NCBI GenBank assembly: GCA_025526935.1
Contig: JAHLKD010000039.1
Coordinates: forward strand, 62,001 to 126,000
Reading direction: 5' to 3'
Length of the DNA stretch: 64,000 bases
From: Cladochytrium replicatum
Taxonomy: Eukaryota > Chytridiomycota > Chytridiomycetes > Cladochytriales > Cladochytriaceae
How positions within the stretch are numbered: position 1 is the first letter of the stretch; each line of letters opens with the position of its first letter. Below are positions 32,148-44,850 of this stretch, one piece after another. Both the position numbers and the translations under genes were made by a program. The notes under the pieces are model-generated. The model worked only from the letters and a program-made list of their open reading frames with translations. It made no database searches and was not told the DNA's origin.

Positions 32148-33452
32148 ATGCATTGGAAAAGGACGTCGATCACCCTCTCAGCGAAACAAGTAAGCATAAA
32201 AAGTGACTTCTTGCCCAAATGCTCACTCCTCCAAAGTTCTCGAAGGATGAGAAATATGTCTTCGTTAAAAAGTACGGATCACAGCGTCGAGATTGCCTGC
32301 TGGAAGTTGTCGTCGACAGTGCGAAGCGCGTCTGAGCACTATTGAGCAGATTCGAGTGCACACAATGCGAGGATGATTGTCGCGCGACAATAGCACAGAT
32401 ACGCAATGCTGTTGACTACAAGAAGGCGGACTGGCATAAACTGCAAGATTACCCAACCCCTTGTCTCGGAAGTGGGACAGAAGTCGAGCTCGATAGAATT
32501 CGCGAGGAACAGTTGAGGCTTTTATGTGATCTTCGTGCACAGAACCGTGCGGAAGTCTCGAAATGCAAAGCAATCAAGTCGTTAGTGAAACGCAAACCGC
32601 TTGGGGTGAGCGTGATCGAGTTGGTTTCATTTCTTCGATCTGATTTTAATTGTCCAGGGGCCGCTGGTGAGGGTTGGAGAACATCTTACTCCACAGTTTT
32701 TCGCAGCTTTCATTGCGAATACCAACCCTGTCTCAGTTTTTTCAGGCTTCAAGCCTGGGGTAAAGGTACTTCAAATATTGAAACATTGAGCAACTAATCA
32801 AGACTTTGTGGTAGGTATCTGATCAGCTGAAACAAACTGCCCAAGACTCCGCAGTACAAATTGAAATGTTGCCCTCGTTCAAGGAGAGTATCACGGTTGT
32901 ACCAACAAGAATGCTGAGGAGCTCAAGTTGGTCCCCGAGGTTAAACAAGTCGGAGCCGAACAATCTTTGGTGCCCAAGATACACATAGATATGGCTCCCA
33001 CGAGTTTCCTTGCCGTAATTCAAGATGTCTCTGGCAGCGAACAAATAAGGGTTCACCAAGATACACTCGTGTCGTCTCCCGGGGATAGCGGCGGCTTACG
33101 AGATAAAAATCATCTCGATCAGCGTAATGCTTCAGAGCACACATGCCATGATATCACCCAGGTGCTAGCTGAAGTCGAAAGAGAGGATCACAAACACAGT
33201 TCGGGAGCTGAGCACACTGGCGAAACGAAAGAACAGGGCGTGCTGGAATCTACTAGCGTCAACGAGATGGAATCCATGGATCCAACTGAAATCTCCTGTA
33301 TGGACAACACAAGCATTGACGTTGGCCAACTCAATCTTTTTGCATGCTCTTCCAATGATGGAGGCTTCGAGCACGGTGTGCATATCTCTGTGTTTCCCAC
33401 AGGTGAAGGTATATTGACAATGCCAATCTCTCCTTATGCACAAACTAACTGA
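32148..33452 (+). CDS. Candidate gene or gene relic, unassigned
   Basis: Plus-strand segments look protein-like. One, about 32200-32606, has ECTQCEDDCRATIAQIRNAV, a Glu/Arg-rich helix (LDRIREEQLRLLCDLRAQNR) and KSLVKRKPLG. A second, 32928-33452, is an acidic, Ser/Thr-rich frame of about 174 residues. Stops separate the pieces, and while GTAAGC and GTGAGC donors exist, no complete splice model was reached. No domain is recognised. It could be a fast-evolving gene or a decayed one; confidence that it is expressed is low. Confidence 0.3.
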
Positions 33453-34559
33453 GAAGGTTTGAATAGAACCTCAGATCAGGTCGGAAGCACAGTCGTCATC
33501 TCCAAACAAACGACTTTGTTTGACAACAACGGGAAATCTTTCCGGATATGATTCAGGACCAGCTTTTAACGCATCTCATCTGCTCTCAAGTATGACGATA
33601 AAAACCCTTACTTTACCGGAGACGGTTTGGAACGGCCCGTTTGCGTGGAGGGTAATTGGATTTCATTCTTTCTGATGAAAAATAAGGACGACGGCAAAGA
33701 TCAGAACAAAAGCGAGATTAATTGTACACAAGTTCAATTTCACAATTTCAATGTTCTTGAATTCCAGGGACATGTCCCTGTCCGACTGGGAGGATTCTTT
33801 TGTCCCTGGTTGGTTCACCAACACCGATGAAGCGCTTACATGTGAGCAGAATAGAGATACTTCGAGAAGTGTTGCACAAAGCGGCCATGAAACAACTTCG
33901 GGCTCGGTAGCGTGCTTCAGCAGTCAATTGAAACCGCATCTTCAGTTGGTCCAACTCAAGTTCCAATTGCTTCTCGCGACACTTTAGGGCGACAATAGGG
34001 GGTTTCGATCGCTGCCTGAGTTCATAAAGACCTTCTGTTGGCGATAGGAACCGATTTTTTCTTCTTTCACATTTTTATTAAACTACAGCTGGAGTTGCTC
34101 TACATAGAACATGGGCAGCAAAACGTGAAGGAAGTTGAGACACCAACTGTACCCACCGAGCCATTATTGCAGCCGGATCATTTGCTGAAAATGTGAAAAT
34201 AAAAAACAGGGAAAGTGTCGAGGAAGAAAAAGGGAAGTTGTGTTGTGTGTTGATGTTATGGTCTGTTGTTTTGGTTTCAGATGGTTTGCAGATTTAAATG
34301 AAAACTGCTCATATCAAAAAAAAGAGACAATCGGTGTGGAGTCATAGTACGTTTGATTTTCCATTGGCGCGTTCGAGTAAGAATAAAGAATGCTTTGAGT
34401 TGTTGTCGCTTGACAGCGTTCGTGGCTGGCTTTTTTTAACTGTTTTTTGAAGACCCCAGATGCTCCTACTTGGAAAAAACCGCCGCCCACTGTGACCCGC
34501 AAAACCGCTCTGAGGCTCGATGTGTTTCTCATACAAATAAATTCATCATCAAGGCAAAA
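33453..34559. other. Intergenic; possible leucine-zipper fragment on the minus strand
   Basis: On the minus strand, about 33990-33840, the frame reads CREKQLELELDQLKMRFQL followed by TAEARYRARS, a leucine-zipper-like helix, and ends at a GTAAGC donor. No basic region or partner exon was identified. The rest of the interval shows nothing supportable. Confidence 0.3.
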
Positions 34560-36945
34560 TCATAGTTCATCGATGTTGTTGTGCTGCGGTGTCGCTTTCT
34601 GCAGCCGCGGAATCACCTTCGACAGCAGGTAGCGCACCGGTTCCAATGCGGTCTCCGGGTCCCATCCCCTCGCATTCTCTTCGCCAAGTCCGATCCACGC
34701 CGACGGTGTCGTGCCAAACGGTTTACCGTCTTCAAACGCACCTGACTCGTCCAGCTTCGGAAGTGGCTTCTTCTTGAGCCAGTGTTCCGTTTTCGATATG
34801 AGACAGACGGAGGTTCGTCGGTGGGGGGAGAGGTGCGAATAGGCGCGGACAGGTTTCAGCCCACCGCTGCGTTTCTTGGTCAGCGTGACTTTGGGTCGAG
34901 AACCCGAAGCGGGTTCGGAGCCGGTCAGGGCGAGTGTGGTGTCAACACCAGGGTATGAGATCGGGAAGGGGTTGGATGAACCATCCGGTTCCGTCGCGGA
35001 CATAAGCGTCGCTTCAAAAATCGCATTTGTTTCAAACTGCAGAGATTCACTCGGCTTTCTCTCAAGGCTCGACAGGTCTTCGGATCGTTTCCTTCCGTTG
35101 TAGCGGCCGCTGCGGGAAGAATCCCACTCGAAGCTTGGACTGATCAGGCCTCGTTCGTCTTCGAGGGAAGGATACCGCGGTGACAGTGGCGAAAGTGCAG
35201 AAATGAGCGGGTCAACAGGATCAAGGAACAGCCGCAATGCGGCATGATTGGCGTCTTCCGAGTTCCGCCTACTGGCTTGACGTAACGGTCGATCTCGCAC
35301 AAGAGTAGGGTCGATTGTCATGGAATCGGTTGCGCCGGTGATCTCGGCAACAATGCTCTCCATATCCTTCGCGAAAGTGTGCGGAGTTACTCGTCCACTG
35401 TGTGGATATCCAGAATCGCTCACGGATCCATCGTCCATGACACCTCCGTCAGTGGTAGGTGACAAGGGAGATAGAGGCGAGAGGATCGCTCCGGGCGCTT
35501 GACCAGTATCAACGAAATGTGCAAGTGCATCCCTAAAGGCCTGCTTGCCCGTAAAGTATTGATCGCTTACTGGCTCGTGGAACTGCAAAGTTCCTTCGCT
35601 CAGGCTGGCGGACTCGAATGTCGTCATTCGAACTCCACCGGTGCTCAACTGAGCTACATCTTCATTCGCAGGAAGTAATGTCGGCTTCCTCCTTTTGCTA
35701 AAGGCGCTGGGTCCCCGAAGCATCACTGGCGGGTTGGGTTTCCTGAAACCGTCCGAACCTGGTGATGTTCCGAGGGTGATGGATTGAATGGGTACACTGA
35801 ATTGCCGACCCATCTCGTCTGTGCTGCTTGAAGTACGGCGCAACTCCGTAAACCAGTTTGAGAACTGTGATGGATGCGATCGAGCTGCTGCTCCATCGGT
35901 CCATCCTAAGTCTTTCGCTGGGATCAAGGTAGGCCGGAAACGACCTTGTTGGTGACTGGCATTTACTGCGCTGAATCCGCTGCTCTCGTTATCACTTGTG
36001 GGAGAAAGCGGATAGGTCGGTGACACTGGCGAACGGGGCTCTGGCGGTGAGCGGAAACCATCCTCACGAGGACGCGAAACTCGTTGTTCCGACTTGTCCT
36101 CAAGAAGGGTTTCATCGATTATGTCCTGATATTGACTTGCCCAGTCACCGAGTTGAATGGGGTCAAGTCGAGAGACTCTCCCCCGAAGTGCCTTGTATAG
36201 GTTTTGTTGTCCCTCCGTGAGAGCGGCTTGTGTGACTGTAAGTTCTTCCGACCACTGCATTAAAGTGTGACTAAACTGACTCAGGGCCTGAAAAGTGAAA
36301 AGTTACAAAATCCGAAGAGATAGAACACAATTAACGACGTACCTTTTCGGCTGCGATAACCGCTGTGAAGAGCAAGTCTCCAAAACGGCGATTCACGCCG
36401 ATCTTTCCGCTTGTTCTAATCCATCCACTTTCGCCTTGTCCATTCGTTCCGATGAAGCTACCGTTCTTGCTGTTCGATGTTACGAAGTTGTTGTTTTTGG
36501 GCTTCGCGTACTTCCTTTTGAACGCCAAATCGTCCTCTTCATCGCTTGAGCTGTTTTTCATGAAACGTGTAAACTTGTTGTTCTGCTTTCCGACCAATAG
36601 GTATCGCAGGAAGAAATATGCCGCATGCAGCAGAGTAACTCGTGAAATCGCAAACCGACCCAAAACGGAGCATGTCCATTGTTCGATCCATAAGCGAGCG
36701 GCAGGTTGAAGAATCTCTCTCTCGGGGTCAGGCAGGCTTGTCCAAACACTCACAGTGAACCTCGCGAATTCGACGTATGACTCTTTCAGGTAGTTGTCAG
36801 TCTCATTGGTGGAGCATTGCAAGTCCACGCGAGAGATTAGAGTTGGGAATGGGAAGTGATGGGGAGGCGTTGCTGATCTTAGCTTTTGACCAGTGCGTTC
36901 CAGCGACGGAATCTCGAGCTCCTGAACTGGCGACGCCGCCAACAT
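34560..36945 (-). CDS. Cyclin-fold (Pcl-like) protein with long disordered C-terminus (2 exons)
   Basis: Exons 36945..36343 and 36287..34560 join in frame across a 55-nt intron to about 776 residues. The N-terminal ~270 residues resemble a fungal cyclin box. A first helix pair reads LWIEQWTCSVLGRFAIS then RVTLLHAAYFFLRYL. After an ~80-residue Lys/Asn/Ser insert comes GDLLFTAVIAAEKALSQFS with LMQWSEELTVTQAALTEGQ, matching the pattern LF.AALIAA.KFL.D...SN..WA.LSGL...EL..LE of Pcl/Pho80-type cyclins. The conserved Lys/Glu of the kinase-binding face are only partly visible. The remaining ~500 residues are Ser/Pro-rich and probably phosphorylated. The role would be partner of a Pho85-type CDK. The assignment rests on pattern, and the insert is unusual. 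The gene is divergent from CSN1. Confidence 0.6.
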
Positions 36946-37158
36946 CGACAGAGGGAGAATGGATGTAGAGGAAGCACTTCTAGGCCAGGACCCACTTCTT
37001 TTTCCGAGGAATGGGAACCTTTTTGACGGAAGGTGTGGAGTTTGTTTGCGGATTTCACACCAAAAGATGTCTAAGCCAATAGAATTTGAGCGTAAATGCT
37101 AGAAACAGAGAATATGTCAAAGCCACTGAGCAGCAGCCCGCAGAACTGAGCAAGCGAG
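36946..37158. promoter_or_regulatory. 213-nt shared upstream region of cyclin-like and CSN1 genes
   Basis: The start codons of the minus-strand cyclin-fold gene and the plus-strand COP9 subunit gene are 213 nt apart, so both promoters must overlap here. No specific transcription-factor site was identified. Confidence 0.4.
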
Positions 37159-38796
37159 ATGATGGACGACGAAGTGGCATCAAAGAAGAAAAAGACGGTG
37201 AGATTGGTAGATTCATCAACCATCGACTTGGACTCGTACATCGCAAACTACTCGGGTACGATTTCGTCAATGAATGTCTACAATCCGTCTCAAACCACAC
37301 GCAAGGACATGGGAAAGTCGATCGTTTGGTTTACATTGCAACTCGGTGCGTGCCGCTCCAGGTCGAGGCATATAATTCTGCTCTCAATGAACTCAAAACA
37401 ACGCTCAACGTGCAACGGTACCTGCAAGTTCATACAAAGCTCAACGATCTGCTCTCATTGCAAGGCAAACCGGCAGTGTCTGTGGACACTCTCTGGGTCG
37501 ATGCTACCCAGAAACAGGCACGAGCAAAAACAGATAAATTGGAAGCGGAGTTGAAGAATTACAAGACAAATGCAATCAAGGAGAGCATTCGCGTGAGTTT
37601 CAAACTCGGGTCATGTAGAGTTATGAGAGTTGACAAGGCTTGATTTGCACAGATCGGCTACAAGGATTTAGGGGATCACTACTATGACTGCGGAGATCTC
37701 CCAAAAGCCATGAAATACTACTCACAAATGCGCGATTACTGCACCACTTCCAAACATATGCTGGACATGTGCCTGAATGTTATTAAGGTACGGTGTTGAA
37801 GTATAATTATGCCGTTGTATTGAAATTTTTGTAGGCCAGCTTGGAACTTGGCAACTTCCCTCATGTACAGAGCTACGTCTTGAAGGCGGAGGCAACTCCA
37901 GACCTTGCTGAAAACGCAGTGGCAAAAGGAAAGCTTAAATGTAGCATGGGACTGACAAAATTGGACAATGCGGAATACAAAAGAGCAGCGCGATTTTTCC
38001 TCGACACAAGCTTTGAGCTGGGAAACAACTTCAGCTCTGTAAGCGAATGGTGATTCGCGACACGACTTAAAAGTTTGAATGACTCGCCTATAGATTGTTT
38101 CTGCAAACGATATCGCAATCTACGGTGGACTAACTGCACTCGCAACATTCGACAGACAGGAGCTGAAGGCTAAGGTTTTTGATAATTCGGACTTCAAGCA
38201 GTTTTTGGAGCTCGAGCCACACATCCGCGAGCTTCTGGAAAGCTTTTACAACTCAAAATACGTCCAATGTCTTGAGCTCTTCGACAGAATGAAGGTATCT
38301 CACCGATTTCATTTCACCTTGCTGCGTTCTAATTCCTTCAAAGAACGACTTGCTCCTGGACGTCTTCTTTAGCAACCACGTCGAAGTCATCTACGATCTC
38401 ATCAGGAAGAAAGCACTCGTCCAATACTTTTCTCCATTCCTGTCCGTGGACCTGAACAGGATGGCCAAAGCCTTCAACACCAACGTCGCGCTCCTCGAGC
38501 CAGAGCTCGCCGGGCTGATCATGGAAGGACAGATTGCGGCGAGGATCGACAGTTTCAACAAGGTGATGAAGGTGAAGGAGACGGATCAGCGTTGCGAAAC
38601 GTTCCGGAAGGTCATATCTGTTGGGGACACGTACAGGTCACAGTCACGCGCACTCGTGCTGAGAATGACACTTATGAAGGCGGATATGATCGGTAAGTTT
38701 GCCCGGTGCAGAAGTTTTGTAGTTCACCTCATCATGCACACCATAGTAACTGACGGATCTCGCGAGGATCCACGGAGGGGGAAGGCATATTATTGA
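37159..38796 (+). CDS. CSN1: COP9 signalosome subunit 1 (CSN1/GPS1), 7 exons
   Basis: Exons 37159..37255, 37306..37592, 37653..37787, 37835..38038, 38094..38294, 38344..38692 and 38747..38796 give 440 residues with every phase consistent. Recognised blocks are [20 protein letters not shown] near the start, [19 protein letters not shown] with [13 protein letters not shown] (TPR-like), and [19 protein letters not shown]. The PCI-domain region runs from [20 protein letters not shown] to [20 protein letters not shown] and [14 protein letters not shown]1 is a scaffold subunit of the COP9 signalosome, which removes Nedd8 from cullin-RING ligases in nucleus and cytoplasm. Length is near that of other CSN1 proteins. 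CSN1 is also related to Rpn7, but the order of blocks and the short C-terminus favour CSN1. Confidence 0.9.
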
Positions 38797-41746
38797 GGAA
38801 TGCCGGGGACCTTTCCTTCACCTTAGAAAAATAACTTTCCCCAGACACATGTGTGCATAACTCAGCTTGGAACTTGACAAGATGTCTTTGAACACTGCGA
38901 TTGCTTTAATTAGGTTGGCAATGACCTTGCAAAATGAAGAAACTCAACTGCAGGTCGACTCTCGGAGGACCCATTGAATGTGCACCCTTATAAATCAGCA
39001 CGCTATTAAAAACACCATTAAGACTTAGAACAAAGATGGAGCCGGTGCTTCTCCGCCTGAAGAAACACACCGCGTATCACCAAAACAAACTTAATATTGC
39101 TTTGTGACTTTCCAAACAAAGTCCTACCCGAAAGTCTGCTTCTTATTATTGAAGCAGAGATGGTTGCTAAATTGTCCATCACGTTGGAACATTTCAGCTC
39201 CAACCCACTCGATTTCCATCAGTCCGGATATGGACATGACGTCTCCTACCTTAACGAGAATCAATGAGATAGAAAAAAGTGAATGAAGCACCTTAAAGCA
39301 TCCCTTAGGCATGAGCTAATCGACCAGAGAGTTGCCCGTTTACGAACGAGCAGTTAACACTTGTTTCAATAGAGTGAGTTATCACCAAAGCTGCTTCACA
39401 AGTACACGAGTAGCTAAGATAGTCAACCCAGCATTACAAACAATAATCACGAATTCTATTTTTGCTGACTGCTACATTAGGCAGCTGTTGACAGCCAACT
39501 CATCTCCGCATTATTTGATAGTGGCAGACCACACCCAGGGAGGTACGGAGTGGAGTGCTCATGTACATATTTGAGAGAAGCCGCACTTTCGCTCGCGGTT
39601 CTTGGATCCGAGGGTTTACCTTCATGTTTTTTCTCATCAACTCCCGGGAGCCCAGTTCCCGTGAAGTATGGCTTCTCAATGCACATCTCCGAAAGTAACC
39701 GGTGTTTCCTGTTGTAATCGTTGCTAGGACCGGTGAATGCCTCGGGGACGCCACTCCCCCTTGGAGGAGCATCGCACAAATCCTCAACGCTCAATTTGCA
39801 CTGTTCATTGGAGAGTTTTAGCAAATTCACATAGAAGTTTTTCAATTGATGTACCCGCGAAGGGCCTTCAGCACATCGAATTGATGGTGGAGCTATTTGG
39901 GGAAGTTCTTCGTTTTTATGACCAGGCGAGATTCTTTGAGGGCTCCGTTGTTGAGGGACGACCCACTTCGATCAGATCATAATGGCATAAGTAAAGTTGA
40001 CGGAAAGATCTCTCACTACTCACCTTATCGTTCGTGGTGCATTGTCGAAAATTCTCAAGCACAAAACCAGCCCTAATTTGCGACTGAGTCAAGCTCAAAA
40101 AACCAGATCATTACCAACCATGCGTATGATCGTTCAAGTGTGGTACAGTTACATCCTCGGGAACCAACCCTGTGCAAGCCTCCAAAGTTGTCATCGTTCT
40201 GCTCGTCAACTGTCTGGAGAAATCTTTAGAAAGACCTCGAGCCCCTAGCGAATCACCCCAACAACAGGTACGAACATAACCTGGCTCAATAAATTGCCAA
40301 CTAAGGCATACGGGAGGCAGACACTGGAGCATGACGTATGGCAGGGACAGTTACCCTCCATCCGCACACATCCGTAAAGTCTCCGATTGTTTCTTAATAA
40401 AAAATCATGACCCTGGCAAATTTAAACCTCTCAAACTGAACACTTCTTTAGAACGAATCCACGCTCAGTGCATAAACCTACCAATTGAAATGCAGGATGC
40501 ATTCAAGAAATTCAAGGTGAGATAAGTCAGAACAATTTACCAAAACAAATTGGATCACTTGTCTTGATTTGGAGCGTTCAGGCTGTCCACGCCTGGAGTA
40601 CCAAATGCCAGATCAGGGTGCGCAAAACATAGAATCAGCCGAGTTTTCGCTTTTCTCGATTTTCCTCGGGAACGGTCAGCTGCTCGTTGGCTGGACAGAA
40701 TCAAGCAGTGGATATCCACAGTGGGTTTCATTTCTCCTTGCGCTATTCAATCTTGCAGCAGAAAAGCTTCCCAGAAGAATGACTCTCTTGCCTCATCAAT
40801 GTCCAATGGTTGGACCTCCGTTGTGATAAAATTATTGAGAATTATGTTGTAACAAACAACCATAACTTGAAATAAACAAAGGAATGGATTGTTGAATATC
40901 GGATATCGAGGATAAGCGCAACTGACACTGTAGCTAGAATACCTTGGCATTTTGGCTCAGTGGATAGTTTTAACATGGATGTGTGTGGCCGCTCCCATCG
41001 CTCGAGAAAATTGAATGCGAGGTTCCTGACTACACCACTGTAACTTTTCGGAATATACGTTAGCATTTACAATTCGATCATTACCGACATGGTCCGACCG
41101 GAGTATTTCTTCTTCCCTTTCCAGTGCCATCCCCCGCTCAAGTCGATCAATGCGTTCCCATTATGGCTGCATGGTAACTGTCAACGATGCTCCGCACTGC
41201 AAAAAGCTCACCGTAAGAGCCACACAGATCCTTTCCTGTGGGAAAACCAATATTTTTAAAGTTTGAATATGTACCACGACCTCCCACTATGCAAGGACGA
41301 TAGCCATTATGGAGAGAGTATGAAGGGCAAAAATATGGGATGCAACTGGGACGAGGTGGCCGACAAAACAAACAGGTTACCACTTGGGGTAAATGTACCG
41401 GGATCTAGCAGGACGAGCTGTTTTTGATACGAACTTGAAGATAAGGATTTGAACTGTCTTCGAAGGGACTCTGAATGATGGGTGAATGTGAGCAGACCAA
41501 TTGATCCACTGGAGGAAAACCGGTCTGCCAGTAATTTGGTACAGCGACAATGGATAAGAGACTGTAGTCAATGGTGCTTTGTTGACCGCGGGATGTCCAA
41601 TCAGCTTTGAGACAAAGTTGTATCAGCAACACAAGTGGCCATAGAGAGAAAAGAGTGGGCATCAATCTGATAACTTTTTCGAAATTTGGTCATAATGTGA
41701 GGGTAAATAGCTTAGTCTTTGTAAACAACTTGGCGCCCGCAATGCT
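38797..41746. other. Gene-poor interval, about 3 kb, unassigned fragments only
   Basis: Minus-strand frames near 40098-39916 (GFVLENFRQCTTNDKVSSE) and 39845-39477 (NFYVNLLKLSNEQCKL) are somewhat protein-like and could be exons of one unknown gene. A plus-strand piece near 40430-40520 (LERIHAQCINLPIEMQDAF) is similar in quality. None has a recognisable domain or a complete splice model. Confidence 0.35.
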
Positions 41747-42858
41747 TCATTCACTCAATCCCATAGACTTTGCGAATATATCGAACTGCGAAAGCAAATT
41801 CTGATGCGTCGACGTTTCGTTGTCGAATATTGAGTTCACTGCCTCCATCGCAATTGTGAAGATCCTCTGCCGTGAAAACGAGTATGCTGATGCGACCGAA
41901 TAGAATTCACTCGACAGTGCACAGTCAAATACGCCTGAATCGTCCGTCTGTCAAAGATGGAATTAGCCACTCAAACAGTAATGCGTCGACGACTTACGCA
42001 GATAACGCAAGAATGACTGTCCATGAGCAGATCCTTGATGTGGTGATCGTCAATGTGCGTTACAGTCTTTCCAACAAGGTTCGACGTGACACAAATCTCA
42101 ACCGGGATCTTCTTCTCCAGAATCTGATCCCTTACATCTTTGGCTATGAAAGTACAGTGGCCTAGTCTATCAGGATCCATGGACAGCATCAATCTCGACT
42201 CTTCATCCATGCTGTCAAGTTCTCCGAGGTGAAGTGTCACCTTTATTCCTGTCCTCTTCGCGAGATCAAACGCAGCTTTCAATTCCGAAAAGTGTCCGAC
42301 CGCCGGATCCCCACAAAGATCAACGCCAACCACATGCCCTCCTCTCGAAACATGGTTCTGCTCCGCAAGCGCAACAGTATCCATCGCAGTCTCTAACGAG
42401 CCCCGACGGTCGATTGAAAGTATAAGTCTCACGATGATGCTCGGTGAAGACACAAGCGCAGCACAGATTCCATCTTGCACCGCCCCAACGTACTCGTTTC
42501 GGGTCATGAATGGTGTGGAGCGCGGCGTTGTCCTGAGTTCGAGGTACACGACTCCGTCAGATGCGAATTCCGCGATAGTGCGTTCGGTTGCGATCCGAAG
42601 GGCGTGTGGGTCAGCGGTGAGCTGGTGGATGTATGAAAAGAGTGGGAAGAAGTCGTGAAACTGGGCTTCCGGATGGGCTGCCATGTTTAGGAATTTTGGT
42701 GGGGGAGGGAGTTGAGGTCGGTCAAGGGTGGAAATTGAATGAAGTTGTGCTAGATGCTGGATGGTTAAGGGCGAGAGACTGCCGTTGAGGTGTGCGTGGA
42801 GTTCAATCTTTGGGAGTCGACGGCAGAAGTCGAGGAGGGATTCATCGATGATCGACAT
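41747..42858 (-). CDS. Adenosine deaminase-like protein (ADAL / N6-methyl-AMP deaminase type), 2 exons
   Basis: Exons 42858..41998 and 41947..41747 flank a 50-nt intron (GTAAGT...ACAG) and join to 353 residues, the usual ADAL length. Metal-binding HAH at residues 21-23 (PKIELHAHLNGSL), the catalytic HLGEL motif near residue 210, VTSNLVG, and TDDSGVF at 288-294, created by the splice, are all present. FASDGVVYLELRTTPRS is characteristic of the ADAL branch as opposed to ADA1/ADGF. ADAL enzymes hydrolyse N6-modified purine monophosphates such as N6-methyl-AMP, protecting nucleotide pools from recycled methylated RNA. The protein is cytosolic with no targeting signal. The gene looks intact. Confidence 0.92.
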
Positions 42859-43550
42859 TTTGTTGCAAATTTTTCAACGAAAATTTGACGGAGTTGAAAT
42901 GAGAGCGAAACTGCACTAGACAACAATGTATTAATGTGGTGATTCTGTTATCTTGTACACAATGATGTAATTATCACATTGTGAAACAATCAACAAATGA
43001 AACAAATGAACTTCGCTATTTCAGAGCCATACAAAAGTTTTAACAAATATCCAAGAACCCAGAGGGAGAGGAGCGAAACCACGTTTCGGTGCATCCTCCA
43101 GCACGCCCAGCGCGCACAGCCTTTGGTTATCGCGAGTAGTGTCTGCGAGTTGTTGGATTGTGGAAAGATCTAAGATGTAGCACAGTTGGTGCTGTTCAGG
43201 TGGAGAAGAGATCGCACAGGTATACTCTCCCTGGTAGCCTCTGCCACCTTTTTTTGAGCTGTGAAATCTCAAGACGCGCTGGTTGTTAAAGTTCCGTGTA
43301 CGTGAAAAACGGCAGTGGAGGCAGCCATTAGGGTATTAAGGAGCTCAGTGGTTCGAGGTTAATTTGTAACTTCATCGGGAGCACAGTGTAGCTCAATTTG
43401 AAAAGAGCCATCTTGACCATCGCTCATAGCGTTCTGGTACTGAAGCCCTTCGCAGGCATCCGCTGAGTATCCGATGATCAAGGTGGGAAGTTTGGGGTCG
43501 AGGTAGTCAGACCAAGATCCGGATCTACATTTATTCACAGTGGGAAACAA
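42859..43550. other. Intergenic; possible unknown minus-strand exons
   Basis: Two minus-strand frames (43272..43021 with FHSSKKGGRGYQGEYTCAIS, and 43550..43359 with DYLDPKLPTLIIGYSADACE) look protein-like but could not be joined or identified. The region otherwise holds the ADAL upstream sequence. Confidence 0.3.
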
Positions 43551-44850
43551 ATGAATACCACAACCTTGAGATCAAGTCGTTTAGTAGCTGTTGAGCGGAG
43601 ACAGTTGCAAACCACACTAAACAAGTCGAGCCCACAGACTCGCTTCAAAGTCATCCACGTCGCCGGGACAAAACGGCAAAGGCTCCGTCGTCGCACTCAC
43701 AACTCCGCTCCTCACCCTCTATCTCAAATGTCAGCACTTGCACCTCCCCGCACCTCCACCACTAGCGCGACCCCATCCAGATCAACGGCAACCCAATGAC
43801 GCTGTCCCCAATACGAGTCCACGCGCGCCTACACCCTCGTCGTATCCGAAGCGTTTGCTGGCTGCACACCACCGTCGCCGTTCGAAATCAACACGTGTAT
43901 CGCATCCATGAAATTCGCGGAGCACAAAGTCGACGGCGGGGTCGTGGAGGTCGGGCTTGGAGGGCGGCTGGACGCTACGAACGTGTACCGACGAAAAATG
44001 TCCTGGCTGTGATGGCGTCCATTGGGCTCGACCATGTGGAGTTTCTTGGTGATTCTACTGAAATAATTGGGAAGGAGAAGGCGGGGATCGTAGATAGGAC
44101 GAGGACGGTGGTGGAGTTTGTGGAGGGTTGACTGCAAGCTGGGAGAGGGTTAAATTGCACCTGGCGCACCCGGCTCGGACTCTCGGATGAGGAAGTGAAG
44201 ATGGCGATCAGATTCGAGTCCTCTGATCACGTCTCGCCGGCTTCTGATGTCGGCGTTGGCACGGTGGAAGCTTCTTTCCCGAAGTTCGGCACTGGATTGT
44301 GCATGAGGTTTCAAGACAGGGTACACATCCCAGACCACTGGAAGGTGGGACAACTGCAATCAAGAAAATTCGGTTCAGGATGCCGTTGCCATGAGACTTT
44401 CAACTTGAAAACGTTGGAAGTGCGCTGAACACGATCGCTCTTGTTGCTCCTGAACTTTCCAGGTTCAGACTAACGATGCGACAGCTGGCGTCCGGAGCTG
44501 AGCGAACACGTTGGCGGATGGCTCGAGTGGGTTCATTCATGTTCCGAATTCCACACATTCCGTACTGGTGAACGATTCTCACAACGCGGATGCAGTGATC
44601 GAGCTTCGTCGGTTTGTGAATTGCATCTTTCAAAGACACCTGGAACGAAGAGTGTGTGCTGGATCTTGGGATTTTCGTCTGGCAAGAAGATGGAAGGGAT
44701 TTTAGAATAGCTGTTGAAGCCTGGAGACGTTGTATTTTCGGCACCCTTTGAGAGACCTGTGGGACATGCCGTGGGTGGTGTGTACATCCGGAGGAAGTCA
44801 GGGATGCTATGATGAAAAACCAATGATCAAGTGTGAGCGAATGCATTTGA
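43551..44850 (+). pseudogene. Folylpolyglutamate/dihydrofolate synthase pseudogene (Mur-ligase family)
   Basis: Pieces of an FPGS/DHFS protein occur in the right order but in different frames. RFKVIHVAGT is followed, after one surplus A in the run at 43670-43673, by NGKGSV in the next frame, so the ATP-binding loop is broken. VVEVGLGGRLDATNVY near 43940-43990 shifts frame again before MASIGLDHVEFLGDSTEIIG and KEKAGIVDRT. Further on, HVPNSTHSVLVNDSHNADAV with IELRRFV corresponds to the LVDGAHN region, and ILGFSSGKKMEGILE then a stop, LLKPGDVVFSAPFERPVG, corresponds to the C-terminal domain. Functional enzymes add glutamates to folates or make dihydrofolate. Multiple frameshifts and stops make this copy non-functional; a functional copy presumably lies elsewhere. 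Confidence 0.85.
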
